A DNA stretch of 64,000 bases from positions 62,001 to 126,000 of the forward strand of contig CAWCTB010000046.1 in the NCBI GenBank assembly GCA_963798275.1, read 5' to 3'. The notes beneath the pieces were generated by a model that searched no databases, was not told the origin of the DNA, and saw nothing but the letters and a program-made list of their open reading frames with translations. Origin of the DNA: CAWCTB01 sp963798275. Its GTDB lineage: Bacteria > Acidobacteriota > Terriglobia > Terriglobales > Acidobacteriaceae. Positions 8,951 to 18,279 of this stretch are shown here, piece after piece (the first letter of the stretch is position 1; each line of letters begins with the position of its first letter). A program made the translations under genes and the position numbers.

Positions 8951-9361
8951 ATGCGCAAATGGTATGTGCCACTAACAGTTTTAGGAGTTGGCGGGATTGG
9001 AGTGTTTCTGCTCAGCGAACGAGGCAAGACTGTCTTGCGCTGGGCGATCGAGAAGTTCCGTCAAGCTCCAGAACGATTTCTGGAATGGAATGAGACGGCT
9101 CAGGCCGAGCTGGATCGGATTCAGTCCACCTTGAACCAGATCGCCGAATCGCTGGAGCCACACGCGAGAGCCAGGTCATTGATTGACGGCGTGACGGAAA
9201 CCACCGACGGCCGTCGACACCCGGGCGGCCGTTCACTTGCTCGGCCCAGCAACTCGGGTCCTTATCCGACAATCTCGTTGATCTTGCCGGCCATGCGGAT
9301 GTCGCGCTGGGTGATTCCACCCGCATCGTGCGATACCAGCGTCAGTTTTACCTTGTTGTAA
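8951..9361 (+). CDS. small membrane-anchored protein, function unknown
   Basis: The first 75 residues look genuine: one transmembrane helix (YVPLTVLGVGGIGVFLLS), then an amphipathic region AIEKFRQAPERFLEWNETAQAELDRIQSTLNQIAESLEP with coiled-coil character. An AGGAACAGG stretch sits just upstream of the ATG. The last 55 residues are low-complexity in composition, and the 3' end runs 100 bp antisense into the pterin dehydratase gene, which is unlikely. Stops occur in both other frames near 9180, so the true gene probably ends there and a single-base error extends it. Function unknown. Confidence 0.5.
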   Translation: MRKWYVPLTVLGVGGIGVFLLSERGKTVLRWAIEKFRQAPERFLEWNETAQAELDRIQSTLNQIAESLEPHARARSLIDGVTETTDGRRHPGGRSLARPSNSGPYPTISLILPAMRMSRWVIPPASCDTSVSFTLL

Positions 9362-9546
9362 TTGATGGTAATGTCGGGATGATGGTTAACCGCTTCGGCA
9401 GCTTCGGCAATACGGTTAACAAATCCCATCGCCTCGACAAAGTTGGGGAACTCGAAGAGGCGTTCAATGGCCTCGCCGTTCTTCCTCCAACCCTGCAGTG
9501 TCAGTAGGGCGTTGTGAATCTCTGCTTCGCTCAGCACTGGGCTCAT
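9262..9546 (-). CDS. 4a-hydroxytetrahydrobiopterin dehydratase (PCD/DCoH)
   Basis: A 94-residue cytoplasmic enzyme that dehydrates 4a-hydroxytetrahydrobiopterin, regenerating the cofactor of aromatic amino acid hydroxylases. The catalytic pattern is complete: the GW motif in LQGWRKNGEAIERLFEF, then NRIAEAAEAVNHHPDITINYNKVKLTL, with the HHP histidines, and the terminal helix after THDAGG-like SHDAGGITQRDI. Full family length. The start at 9546 is supported by a strong AAGGAGGT five bases before ATG; the upstream in-frame codons are not needed. No hydroxylase gene is nearby, so its substrate source in this organism is unclear. Confidence 0.92.
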   Translation of the reverse strand: MSPVLSEAEIHNALLTLQGWRKNGEAIERLFEFPNFVEAMGFVNRIAEAAEAVNHHPDITINYNKVKLTLVSHDAGGITQRDIRMAGKINEIVG

Positions 9547-9598
9547 CGGACCTCCTTGGCAGCAGCATGATAGCGTGACGGTGGGCGGGGTTGCGAGA

Positions 9599-10699
9599 TC
9601 AGTGGACTCGCAGTATCCGGGTTTGCGAGGAGCGGCGTTGTGCGGGCTGGCCACTGATCTGATCGCGCAACTGCTGCCAGAAGTCTTCCGCAATGGAGAG
9701 GAAGACCTTCACAATAGCCGGGTCGAACTGCGTTCCCTCGTATTTCTGGATCTCCCGCCTCGCTGAAGGAATGGATTGTGCGGCGCGATAGGGGCGGTCC
9801 GAGGTGATGGCATCGAAGGTATCGGCGACGGCGAATATTCTGGCTCCGAGTGGAATCTGGTCGCCGTGCAGACCCCGCGGATAGCCACTGCCGTCGTACC
9901 GCTCCTGGTGCGAGTACACAATCTCGGCGGCTTCGTAGAGGAACGGGATCTTGCGCAGCATCTGATAGCCGAGCAGGCAGTGCTCGCGCATGACGGCCTG
10001 CTCTTCCGGCGTCAGGCGGCCCGGCTTGCGGAGAATGGCATCAGGAATGGCCATCTTGCCGATGTCGTGCAGGAACGCTCCGCGACCAATGATCTTGCGC
10101 CTTTCGTCGGACAGTTCCATGGCACGCGCGATCGCCATGGTGAAAGCCGTGACCCGCTTGGAGTGTCCTTCGGTTTCCGCGTCCTTCAGGTCGAGAGCAT
10201 TCCCGAGCGCTTCCAGGGTGATGTCGTAGGACCTCTCCAGGTCGCGAAGGGCCTTGTTCAGCAGGTCGGTGCGGGCTTCCACCAGCGACTCGAGCTTCGT
10301 GCGATAGGATCGATTCTCCAGGGTGAGACGCCGGGTCTCGAGGGCGCGACGAACCACCGCCAACAGTTGCTCGCGCTGAAATGGCTTGAGCAGGTAGTCG
10401 TAGGCTCCTTTTCGAATTGCATCCAGCGCAATCGATATGTCGTGCACTCCGGTGACAATCACCACCGGAATGTCGGGATAGCGTTGCCGGGCCAGCTCAA
10501 GAAAAGCCAGGCCGTCAATGCCGGGCATAACCATGTCCGACAGGATGAGATCCCAATGGTCGTCGGACTGCAGCAAATCCAGAGCTGCAGCGCCGGAGCC
10601 CGCCGCGCCGCAGACGTACGATCCGAGCCGCAGGGCAGAGCACAAAGTCTCGCGGATTATCTCTTCGTCATCGACAACGAGAATTCGCTCTGCCGCCAT
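9599..10699 (-). CDS. response regulator with HD-GYP phosphodiesterase domain
   Basis: A 366-residue cytoplasmic output protein. Residues 1-125 are a receiver domain (DD at 10-11, phospho-acceptor Asp55 in LILSDMVMPG, Lys105 in YLLKPF). A helical linker (about 126-165) leads into an HD-GYP domain: GHSKRV, FLHDIGK, PDAILRKPGRLTPEE, and HQERYDGSGYPRGLHG, then ADTFDAITSDRPYR. Such proteins usually degrade cyclic di-GMP when phosphorylated. The usual HHE is HQE here; this variant occurs elsewhere in the family, so activity is not excluded. No kinase gene adjoins it, so it is an orphan regulator. AGAGG lies 6 bases before the ATG. Confidence 0.93.
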   Translation of the reverse strand: MAAERILVVDDEEIIRETLCSALRLGSYVCGAAGSGAAALDLLQSDDHWDLILSDMVMPGIDGLAFLELARQRYPDIPVVIVTGVHDISIALDAIRKGAYDYLLKPFQREQLLAVVRRALETRRLTLENRSYRTKLESLVEARTDLLNKALRDLERSYDITLEALGNALDLKDAETEGHSKRVTAFTMAIARAMELSDERRKIIGRGAFLHDIGKMAIPDAILRKPGRLTPEEQAVMREHCLLGYQMLRKIPFLYEAAEIVYSHQERYDGSGYPRGLHGDQIPLGARIFAVADTFDAITSDRPYRAAQSIPSARREIQKYEGTQFDPAIVKVFLSIAEDFWQQLRDQISGQPAQRRSSQTRILRVH

Positions 10700-11222
10700 A
10701 CAACCTCTTAGGATACGTCGACGATGTGGTGACTGTCTTATCGGAAAACCCGAGCCGAAAGTGAATTCTACCTAAAATACGGCAAGGGGCGCGCTTTTGT
10801 GATGAACCTCAGTGCGGCGTACAACCTCCGACGCAGAGCTCATTGCTTTTTCGATGTCGCGCGACGGAGAGACATTGTCAATTGCAAAACTTACACGCTC
10901 CGAACAAACAGGATGGAATGAAAGTACCAACTTGTAGTAAATAGGCTCCAAAGTTCAGCGTCGTGTGACTCCCTCGGGCATCTCCCCTTTAGTGCCAGCG
11001 GATAGCTGCTCGACCGACGTCAGGTTCTGATGGCTTGTATTGTCAGCGACTTACAAAGTTGCTGCTGGTTCGCGAAAAAACTCTTGTGCGATGGGCACGG
11101 TGATTGCACTTGGGAAGAGCGTCCGGTAGAAACGAACGACCGGTCGACAGCAAGAGAAAAAATAAGACGCGACATCGAGTTTTGTTGAGGTCGCCGGGCG
11201 TGGATCTCATGAGGGATTGTCA
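10700..11222. other. intergenic region, no gene seen
   Basis: This 523-bp gap separates the divergently oriented HD-GYP gene and the sigma-like gene. Base composition is lower in GC than the genes. No hairpin with a T-run, RNA gene or coding frame stands out; it presumably holds both promoters. Confidence 0.5.
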
Positions 11223-11738
11223 ATGTCTAGCAACGTTCAGAAAGTGACTGCCTTCGATTTTGCCGCGTGCACGCCATCGGTAGATTTCGTGAGTTCCGAT
11301 CGTTACCGCCAGATCTACGAGGCCAATCGTCACCGGGTTTATGCGGTGGCATTCTGGATGATGGACAGCGAACTCGCGGCCGAACAGCTCATGATTGGCG
11401 CTTTCGAGCGCGCATTTCAAACAGATGATTGCCCGACGGAAGAGACAGTTGACGAAGCGCTAATGACAGAATTACACGGTTACCTGCTGCTGGGAAGGCT
11501 TACCTTGAACTGCTCGCCCACCCATCGCACGATTGCGGTTCGCCGCAACATCCGTCGTGTGGACCTGGAGCGCGCACTTGTCCAATTACCGGCTACGGAA
11601 AAGCTCATTTTTGTGCTGCACGACGTCGAGGGCTACCAGCACCGGCGGATTGCGCGCCTGCTGGCGATGACCGAATCGGAGTCCCAGGTCGGACTGCACC
11701 AGGCGCGCCTGCGGCTCCGCGAGCTTCTGGCCGACTAG
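11223..11738 (+). CDS. orphan sigma-70 region 2/4-like (ECF-type) protein
   Basis: A 171-residue protein with the two-domain outline of small sigma factors. Residues about 25-60 (YRQIYEANRHRVYAVAFWMMDSELAAEQLMIGAFERAF) match region 2, including the F-x-R-A core. Residues about 112-168 (ALVQLPATEKLIFVLHDVEGYQHRRIARLLAMTESESQVGLHQARLRLREL) match region 4, a helix-turn-helix. No anti-sigma gene follows. The ATG at 11223 has GAGG 8 bases upstream; an in-frame TTG lies 6 bases earlier. Region 2 is weakly conserved, so it might be a diverged regulator rather than an active sigma factor. A strong terminator follows. Confidence 0.75.
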   Translation: MSSNVQKVTAFDFAACTPSVDFVSSDRYRQIYEANRHRVYAVAFWMMDSELAAEQLMIGAFERAFQTDDCPTEETVDEALMTELHGYLLLGRLTLNCSPTHRTIAVRRNIRRVDLERALVQLPATEKLIFVLHDVEGYQHRRIARLLAMTESESQVGLHQARLRLRELLAD

Positions 11739-11770
11739 TACGAATCTCTTCTCTCTCTACCCCTCACTTT

Positions 11771-11796
11771 GCCCCTCGAAAGAGGGGCGTTTTTTG
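11771..11796 (+). terminator. Rho-independent terminator of the sigma-like gene
   Basis: GCCCCTC-gaaa-GAGGGGC is followed directly by GTTTTTTGG. The 7-bp perfect GC stem, stable GAAA tetraloop and T-run are textbook, 33 bp after the stop at 11738. Confidence 0.92.
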
Positions 11797-11905
11797 GTGC
11801 GCTCGGCGGAGCCACGGGCGGCGAGGGTAGTCCCGCCTCCTACCCGATTCACGCTAGAAATGCCGGCGGAGGGGGCGGGGGAGCGCTGGTTTACGTGTTT
11901 TGCTC

Positions 11906-11943
11906 TTGACAGTATCAAACAAGCGTTTTAAATATATGTTTGA
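11906..11943 (+). promoter_or_regulatory. promoter with overlapping dyad operator of the efflux operon
   Basis: TTGACA (11906-11911) is an exact -35. At 16-bp spacing lies TTAAAT, at 17 bp TAAATA, as -10. A perfect dyad TCAAACA-N15-TGTTTGA (11915-11943) covers the spacer, the -10 and the start of transcription, just upstream of the TetR-family ATG at 11961. The position is what one expects for autorepression by the TetR-type protein. Confidence 0.75.
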
Positions 11944-11960
11944 GCAGGGATTCGAACCCT

Positions 11961-12668
11961 ATGGTGACGACCATTCCAGGACGGCCCCAGAACGAATCGC
12001 AGGATGCACCGCAGCCCAGGCTGCACGACGAAACCCGCCGCAAACTGCTGGACGCCGCCGGCGAAGTGTTCGCCGAAGGCGGCTATCAGGCGGCGACGGT
12101 GCGGGAAATTTGTGCCCGAGCCGGAGTGAATGTCGCCGCGGTCAACTATCATTTCGGCGACAAGCTGGGTCTGTACACGGAGCTGCTGAAGACCGCGGTT
12201 GCGACCGAAGCGGCGACCCGCGAAGATGTCTTACGGGCTCTCGCTCCGGAAGACGCGCTGCGCCGTTTCCTGCTCGGCATGTTGCGGCAGATGAACCAGG
12301 CGGACCGGCCGTCCTGCTACACCAAGGTGATGACCCACGAACTCGCCCAGCCCACCGCCGCTCTGGAGGCTGTGGTAGAGCACGTAATCCGGCCGAAGGC
12401 CCGTATCCTGTACGGGATCGTGGGCCGCATCATCGGGCGGCCTCCTCTCGATCCGCAGACCCGGATGTGCGCCCACAGCATCGTCGGCCAGGTGGTGCAC
12501 TACATGCACGCGCGCCCGGTGATCGCCCTGCTATGGCCGGAACTCAAGATCACGCCCAAAACGATCGAGGAAATTGCCAGCCACATCACGGAGTTCTCGC
12601 TCGAGGCCCTGAAAGGCATGAAGCGCAACCGCCAGCGCAGGACATCCAAAGCAAGGAGATCGAAGTGA
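11961..12668 (+). CDS. TetR-family repressor, CecR-like
   Basis: A 235-residue DNA-binding regulator. Residues 21-67 are the TetR helix-turn-helix (RRKLLDAAGEVFAEGGYQAATVREICARAGVNVAAVNYHFGDKLGLY). The C-terminal part (ALRRFLLGMLRQMNQADRPSCYTKVMTHELAQPTAALEAVVEHVIRP) matches the CecR/YbiH type of ligand domain. It opens an operon in which its TGA overlaps the ATG of the membrane fusion gene by one base. In E. coli, CecR controls ybhGFSR, an ABC exporter set arranged the same way. I infer that this protein represses the operon and senses an exported compound. An in-frame TTG at 11940 is an alternative start. Confidence 0.9.
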   Translation: MVTTIPGRPQNESQDAPQPRLHDETRRKLLDAAGEVFAEGGYQAATVREICARAGVNVAAVNYHFGDKLGLYTELLKTAVATEAATREDVLRALAPEDALRRFLLGMLRQMNQADRPSCYTKVMTHELAQPTAALEAVVEHVIRPKARILYGIVGRIIGRPPLDPQTRMCAHSIVGQVVHYMHARPVIALLWPELKITPKTIEEIASHITEFSLEALKGMKRNRQRRTSKARRSK

Positions 12669-13958
12669 TGGAACCGCTGACGCTCGAACCGAAGACCAAT
12701 TCGACCGCAACGCCTGCGCCTCTCTCGCCGCCCGTGCTCTCGCCGGAGAATGGCGATGCGGATGCCTCTCGCGGCAAGCGCACGCGGCTGGTTCGCATCG
12801 GCATTGTGCTGGGTGTGGTGGTCGTAGCTTTCATTCTCTGGCGGGTGCTGCGCGGGCCGGGCATTCCTGACAGCGTGGTCGCGCTAAGCGGCCGCATCGA
12901 AGGCGACGACTCGGCGATCGCCAGCAAGACCAGCGGGCGCATCCTGGAAGTGCGCTTCCGCGAGGGCGACCATGTGAATCAGGGACGACGTGATTGCCAC
13001 CCTGGACGACGAACAGATACGCGCCCGCGAAAATCAGGCGAAAGCCGTGGTGGCTGAGGCGGAGGCGAGGGTGAACGCGGCGGAGCAGCAGATCACAGTT
13101 CTCGATCAGCAGTTGCTACAAAGCCGGTTGCAAGCGGCGCAGTCCGGGCAGGATGCGGCCGGACGGGTAAGCCAGGCGGAAGCTGACCTGGCGGCCGCGC
13201 AATCCGATCTCGCGCAACAGGAGTCCAACCTGAAGCTGGCGGAATTCGACCGCGAAGCCTACACGCGCCTGGCCAAGACGGGAGCGGTCTCCGAGCGGCA
13301 AGGGGAAGAGGCGGTCTCGAAAGCGGACGCGCAGGCGGCTGCGGTAGCTGCGGCCAGGCGGCGGGTACAAGCGGCACAAGGAGCCTTGACCCTGGCCAAG
13401 TCGAGTTTGGCGAATCCCGCAATTCGCGACGCCCAGAGCGCTGCGGTGGAGCGCCAGATCGCACAGCAAAGGGCGGAGGTGGCCAGCGCGCAATCCCAGT
13501 TGAACCAGGCGAAGGCGGAGTTGGTTGAAGCGCAGGCCAACCGGCAAGACCTAATCATTCGCGCACCGTTTGAGGGCACCATCATTACCCGTGCCGCGGA
13601 GCCGGGAGAGGTGATTCCTGCCGGAACAGCGGTGGTTACCTTGCTCGACTTGAGCAAGGTCTACCTGCGCGGCTTCATTCCCGAAGGCCAGATCGGCAAG
13701 GTCAGGCTGGGACAGCCGGCGCGCGTTTTCCTCGATTCCGATCCCAACAAGCCGCTCGACGCTTACGTTACGCGAATCGATCCGCAGGCCACATTCACGC
13801 CGGAGAACACCTATTTCCGCAACGATCGTGTGAAGCAAGTGGTGGGCGTCAAGCTCCAGATGAAAAGCGGCATCGGCTACGCGAAGCCGGGCATGCCCGC
13901 CGACGGAGAAATCCTGGTTGAAGGCGACCATTGGCCGCTTCACCTCAAGCGGCCATAG
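12668..13958 (+). CDS. HlyD-type membrane fusion protein, YbhG/YhiI-like (frameshifted)
   Basis: Periplasmic adaptor that links inner-membrane ABC exporters to TolC. The N-terminus has a cytoplasmic Pro-rich stretch and one anchor helix (VRIGIVLGVVVVAFILWRVL). It continues with the biotinyl-lipoyl-like half IEGDDSAIASKTSGRILEVRFREGDHVNQG, then in the next frame DVIATLDDEQIRARENQ, a long coiled-coil hairpin (about residues 120-260, rich in AQ/AE heptads), the second lipoyl half IIRAPFEGTIITRAAEPGEVIPAGTAVVTL and a beta-barrel region. The shift is at about 12985, consistent with one extra A in CAGGGACGAC. About 429 residues when repaired. Confidence 0.9.
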
Positions 13959-14005
13959 GCCTTATAGCGAAAGCACAGCACTCGACCTGGAATGAGCCGA
14001 CGAGC

Positions 14006-15980
14006 ATGACCACCGTCCTTGAACAACCCTATGCCGCAGCATCGCCTCAGGGCGACAATCTGCTGGCAGTGCGGATCGCGAACCTGTGGAAGAAATATGG
14101 AGACCTGGAGGCGGTGCGCGGGGTTTCGCTCGAAGTGCAGCAGGGAGAAATCTTCGGCCTGATCGGGCCGGACGGGGCCGGCAAGACTTCCACCTTCCAG
14201 ATCCTTGGGGGCGTCATGCCGGGAACTTCGGGGGTGACGGAAATCTATGGGCAAGCCGTCTCGCGAGGCCCGTTCCCAGGTCGGATACCTGACCCAGGCG
14301 TTCAGCCTGTATCCCGATCTGAGCGTGGCGGAGAACATCCGGTACGTCGGCGACCTGCGCCGGGTGCCGCTGGAGGAGATCGCGCGCCGCGGTCAGCAAT
14401 ATCTTTCCATGTTCGACATGGATCGCTTCGCCGATCGTCTGGCCGGCAGGTTAAGCGGCGGCATGAAGCAAAAGCTCTCGCTGGTCGCGGCCCTGGTGGC
14501 GCAGCCGCGAGTGCTGCTGCTCGACGAACCGACCACCGGCGTCGATCCGGTATCGCGCCGCGAGTTCTGGGACACCCTTACGCATCTAGCCGCTGCCGGG
14601 CTGACCATCGTGGTTGCGACTCCTTATCTCGACGAGGCCGAGCGTTGCCATCGCGTGGCGCTGATGCATCTGGGGCAAATCTACGAGACCGGGACACCCG
14701 CCGAACTGCGCAGCGGGCTCGGCATGAAGCGGCTGGAAGTGCGAACGGCAAACCTGCGCAAAGCCGAAGAGAAGCTCTCGTCCGATGGGGCTGCGCACGG
14801 CGAGATCGCCGACGTGCAGCGCTTCGGGGACCGGCTGGATGTCATGGTGCACGACGTCACGCGCGGACGCCAAGCCATCGAGAACGAATTGCAGGGCATG
14901 CAGCTGCAGGACATTCGGGTGGACGATCCCACGCTGGAAAACACGTTCGTCGCAACTTTGCGGGCGCTGGGGCAGGAAATGCACGCGCCCGCCTTTCCCG
15001 GCCGCCATCCGCATGGCGATCTGCGGGGCCAGATGGCCATGGATGCGCGCCATTTGACCAAGCGCTTCGGAGATTTCAGCGCGGTGAAGGGGATCAACAT
15101 CCAGGTGAAGTACGGTGAAATTTACGGACTGCTAGGCGCCAACGGCGCGGGCAAGACAACCGCGATCAAGATGCTCTGCGGCCTGCTGGAGCCGACCCGC
15201 GGCGAGATGACGCTGGCAGGAGAGAGCGGCAGTCTGCGATCGCAGGCGGTGCGCGAGCGGATCGGCTACATGTCGCAGAAGTTCTCGCTCTACGACGATC
15301 TGACGATCGAAGAGAACCTCGACTTCTTCGGCGGAGTCTATGGCGTCCCGGCGGCAGAACTGGCCGACAAGAAGAAGTGGGTGCTGGCGTTCTCCGGCCT
15401 GGAAGGCAAGGAACACGTGATTACGCGGAGCCTGCCCGGCGGCTGGAAGCAGCGCGTGGCGTTTGGCGCGGCCATCCTGCACGAGCCCAGCGTGCTTTTT
15501 CTCGACGAGCCGACCTCGGGCGTCGATCCGCTGGCGCGCCGCGCCTTCTGGCGAATGATCAACCAACTCGCCGACATGGGTACCGCGATTCTGGTGACCA
15601 CGCATTACCTGGAAGAGGCGGAGCAGTGCAATCGCCTGGGATTTATGGTGGCCGGCGAATTGGTTGCGGAAGGAACGCCGAGCGGCGTGAAGCAGCAGCA
15701 GGGCGGACATCTGCTGGAGTTCATCGTCGATCAGCCGCAACGAGCCGCGGACCTGCTCAAACAGAAGATGGATCGCTGGCGGGTTTCGCTCTTCGGCGAT
15801 CGCCTGCACGTCATCACCGACGATGACGTGGAGAGCGGCACGCGCACGGTGACCGATCAATTGCGGCGGGCGGACATCCAGCGTTGAAGAGGCGCACGAG
15901 GAACCGTATTCCCTCGAAGACGTATTCATCGCGTGGTCGAGCAGGCGCGGGCCCACGGAAAGTTTGCCGAGGAGGACTAG
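14006..15980 (+). CDS. tandem ABC exporter ATPase, YbhF/RbbA-like (frameshifted)
   Basis: Two ABC nucleotide-binding domains in one chain. The first has a Walker A in GPDGAGKT (the second G of the common GxNGAGK is D here), signature LSGGMKQK and Walker B VLLLDEPTTGVDP. The second has Walker A GANGAGKTT, a signature altered to LPGGWKQR, and VLFLDEPTSGVDP. Frame breaks: near 14264 (one extra base between AVS and EARSQVGYLTQ), and a compensating pair near 15886 and 15942. The repaired tail reads QVEEAHEEPYSLEDVF and ends at TAG 15978-15980, directly before the next ATG. Drives the two permeases downstream. The LPGG signature may impair the second site. Confidence 0.9.
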
Positions 15981-17090
15981 ATGTTCAGGCGTATCTTCGC
16001 ACAGGCTCGCAAGGAACTGACGCAGATCGCGCGCGATCGCCTGGCGCTTACCCTGGCGCTGGTTCTTCCCTTGCTGCTTCTGTTGCTGCTCAGCAACGCG
16101 ATTTCGCTGACCGTAAACGACATGCCAATCATCGTGCAGGACCTGGATGCCTCAGCGGCTTCCCGCAGCTACATCGATGCGTTCCGCGCGTCGGTCACGT
16201 TTCGCGTGGTCTCCTGGCCGGCCGACCGTCAGCCGGAGGAAGCGCTGAAGGCGGGGAAGGCGCGGGCGGTGCTGATTATCCCGGTTCATTTCGGACGCGA
16301 CCTGGCGCGCGGGCAAGTGGCCAACGTGCAATTGCTGATCGATGCCACCGACGCTAACACCGCCAAGCAGGTGAGCGGATATGCCGGACAGATCACGCGC
16401 GCCTACAACGAACAGAACACGGGCGCCAGGACGGCTGCGCTGGTCAATCCAGAAATTCGACTCTGGTTCAATCCCGGGCGGGTCTCGCAGAAGTTCTACG
16501 CGCCGGGAATCTTCGTCCTGGGGATCTCCATGTTCCCGCCATTGCTGGCGTCGCTCGCCATGGCCAAGGAAGGCGAGCAGAAAACCATCCTGCAGGTCTA
16601 CGTGTCCAGTATCTCGGCGCATGAATTTCTGCTGGGCAAGATTCTGGCGTTCATGGTCATCGCGCTGGCTGAGTGGTCACTATCGCTGGTGGTGTTGTTC
16701 ACGGTCTTTGGATTGCGTCTGACAGGCGATCCTAGCGCACTGATCGTGGCCACAGTTCTGTACGCGTTCTGCGTGGCAACCTTCGGCACCATGATCGGTG
16801 CGGCCATCCCCAACCAGGCAGCAGCGATGCAAGCGGTGGCGCTGGGCGGTTTCCTGCTGGTGTTTCTTCTGTCCGGGTTGATCTACCCCATCGAAAACAT
16901 CCCCGCCGGACTGCGCTGGATTTCGAACATTGTCTGGGGCCGCTACTACATGGAGATTGTCCGCGACGCTCTGCTGCAAGGCGGCGGATGGCCGGCCATG
17001 TGGTTCAACGTCCTGATGATCGGGCTGATCGGCAGCGTGTTCTACTGCGTCGCCTGGCGAACGATGCGCCGGATGCAGGTGAACGCATGA
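15981..17090 (+). CDS. ABC-2 type exporter permease, YbhS-like
   Basis: Inner-membrane subunit of 369 residues. One transmembrane helix near the N-terminus (LALTLALVLPLLLLLLLSNAI) is followed by a large periplasmic domain (residues about 45-180, with VNDMPIIVQDLDASAASRSYIDAF) and then five to six helices, including the conserved stretch FYAPGIFVLGISMFPPLLASLAMAKEGEQKTILQVYVSS and SGLIYPIENIPAGLRWISNIVWGRYYM. This is the topology of YhhJ/YbhS-type drug exporters. Starts immediately after the ATPase stop and overlaps the next permease by 4 bases (ATGA), so translation is coupled. Confidence 0.92.
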   Translation: MFRRIFAQARKELTQIARDRLALTLALVLPLLLLLLLSNAISLTVNDMPIIVQDLDASAASRSYIDAFRASVTFRVVSWPADRQPEEALKAGKARAVLIIPVHFGRDLARGQVANVQLLIDATDANTAKQVSGYAGQITRAYNEQNTGARTAALVNPEIRLWFNPGRVSQKFYAPGIFVLGISMFPPLLASLAMAKEGEQKTILQVYVSSISAHEFLLGKILAFMVIALAEWSLSLVVLFTVFGLRLTGDPSALIVATVLYAFCVATFGTMIGAAIPNQAAAMQAVALGGFLLVFLLSGLIYPIENIPAGLRWISNIVWGRYYMEIVRDALLQGGGWPAMWFNVLMIGLIGSVFYCVAWRTMRRMQVNA

Positions 17091-18256
17091 ACTCAAATCT
17101 GCCCACGCCCAGCTTCTGGCACCGGCTACGCACGCTGATCAAGAAGGAGTTCAACCAGATCCGCCGCGACCGGCGGCTAGCCATCTCGCTGATCATCCCG
17201 CCTACGTTGCAGCTCCTGTTGTTCGGTTTTGCGCTGGATTCCAACGTATCGAATCTGCGCCTGGGCATTCTGGACGAGAGCAGGACGCCCGAAAGCCGGG
17301 AGCTGGTCGCCACCCTGACGGAGAGCAAGAGCTTTCGCCTGGGTGGCTACTACTTTGAGGACAGCACCCTGGAGAAAGCCATCAGCCGCGGCAAGGTGGA
17401 TGCGGGCATCGTGATCCCGTACGATTTCGCGCGCGATCTGCACCGCGGGCGGCAAACCGACATCCAGTTCATCCTCAATGCGGTCAACGCGAATACGGCG
17501 GCCATCGGCCAGGGCTATGCGGAAGGCGTGCTGATGAGCTATAACCGGGCCCTTGCCTCCCATGGTATCCGTCCACAGGTGCGAACCATCGCGGCAGATA
17601 ACAGCCGCAAAGGATCGGTGAACCTGATCCCGGCATTCCTGTTCAACCCCGGCCTGGAAACCACCTGGTTCATCGTTACTGGAACCTTCGGCACACTGCT
17701 GGTGCTGAACGGTTCACTCATAGCCTCCGCTGCCATGGTCAAAGAGCGAGAAGCGGGTACGGTCGAGCAGTTGCTGATGACGCCCGCCGGGACGACCGAG
17801 ATCATCGTTGCGAAAATCACGCCGCTCTTCGGGCTGCTCCTGGGCATGGTTTTCCTCGCGCTGGGGTTGATTCGTTTCGTCTTTGGCGTGCCGGTTCGGG
17901 GCAGCATGGTGTTGGTTTTTGGCGGAGCCATGCTGTGTCTCCTCTGTGGCATCGGCATTGGGACGTTTATCGCGACCTTTACCCGTTCCGCGCAACAGGC
18001 GCAGCTCCTGGCCTTCTTTGTGAATCCGCCGCTGGCAACCCTTTCCGGATCGCTGTCGCCCATCGAAGCCATGCCCAAATGGTTGCAGCCGGTCACGATT
18101 CTTAACCCTATCCGCCACTTCGGTGTCATCACCCGCGGCGCCATGGTCAAGGGCAGTACCTTTGGTGAACTATGGCCCAATTTTTTTGCGCTCGTTGCCT
18201 TTGCACTCGTGCTTATGGGACTCAGCATCTGGAGGTTCCGCAAGCAGCTTGGTTAG
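17087..18256 (+). CDS. ABC-2 type exporter permease, YbhR-like
   Basis: Second permease, 389 residues, a diverged copy of the preceding one. Pattern is the same: cytoplasmic start with KKEFNQIRRDRR, first helix ISLIIPPTLQLLLFGFAL, periplasmic domain with LGILDESRTPESRELV, then FLFNPGLETTWFIVTGTFGTLLVLNGSLIASAAMVKEREAGTVEQLLMTP and helices ending in SLSPIEAMPKWLQPVTILNPIRHFGVITR. The KEREAGT motif is typical of ABC-2 exporters. The two permeases probably form a heterodimer over the tandem ATPase. Substrate is unknown; related systems handle cationic drugs or detergents. Confidence 0.92.
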   Translation: MNSNLPTPSFWHRLRTLIKKEFNQIRRDRRLAISLIIPPTLQLLLFGFALDSNVSNLRLGILDESRTPESRELVATLTESKSFRLGGYYFEDSTLEKAISRGKVDAGIVIPYDFARDLHRGRQTDIQFILNAVNANTAAIGQGYAEGVLMSYNRALASHGIRPQVRTIAADNSRKGSVNLIPAFLFNPGLETTWFIVTGTFGTLLVLNGSLIASAAMVKEREAGTVEQLLMTPAGTTEIIVAKITPLFGLLLGMVFLALGLIRFVFGVPVRGSMVLVFGGAMLCLLCGIGIGTFIATFTRSAQQAQLLAFFVNPPLATLSGSLSPIEAMPKWLQPVTILNPIRHFGVITRGAMVKGSTFGELWPNFFALVAFALVLMGLSIWRFRKQLG

Positions 18257-18279
18257 CAACCGATTGGAGATCGATTCTT

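Noticed and set aside
11941..11966. tRNA T-arm-like sequence on the minus strand (AGGGTTCGAATCCCT).
   Set aside because: The T-stem and loop look right, but there is no acceptor partner, anticodon arm, D-arm or CCA end nearby. It lies at the coding start of the TetR-family gene. Treated as coincidence or an old remnant.
11900..13057. A single open frame joining the regulator region with the start of the membrane fusion gene.
   Set aside because: Up to 12667 it reads the TetR gene out of frame. Only the part from 12668 is real; it belongs to the MFP gene.
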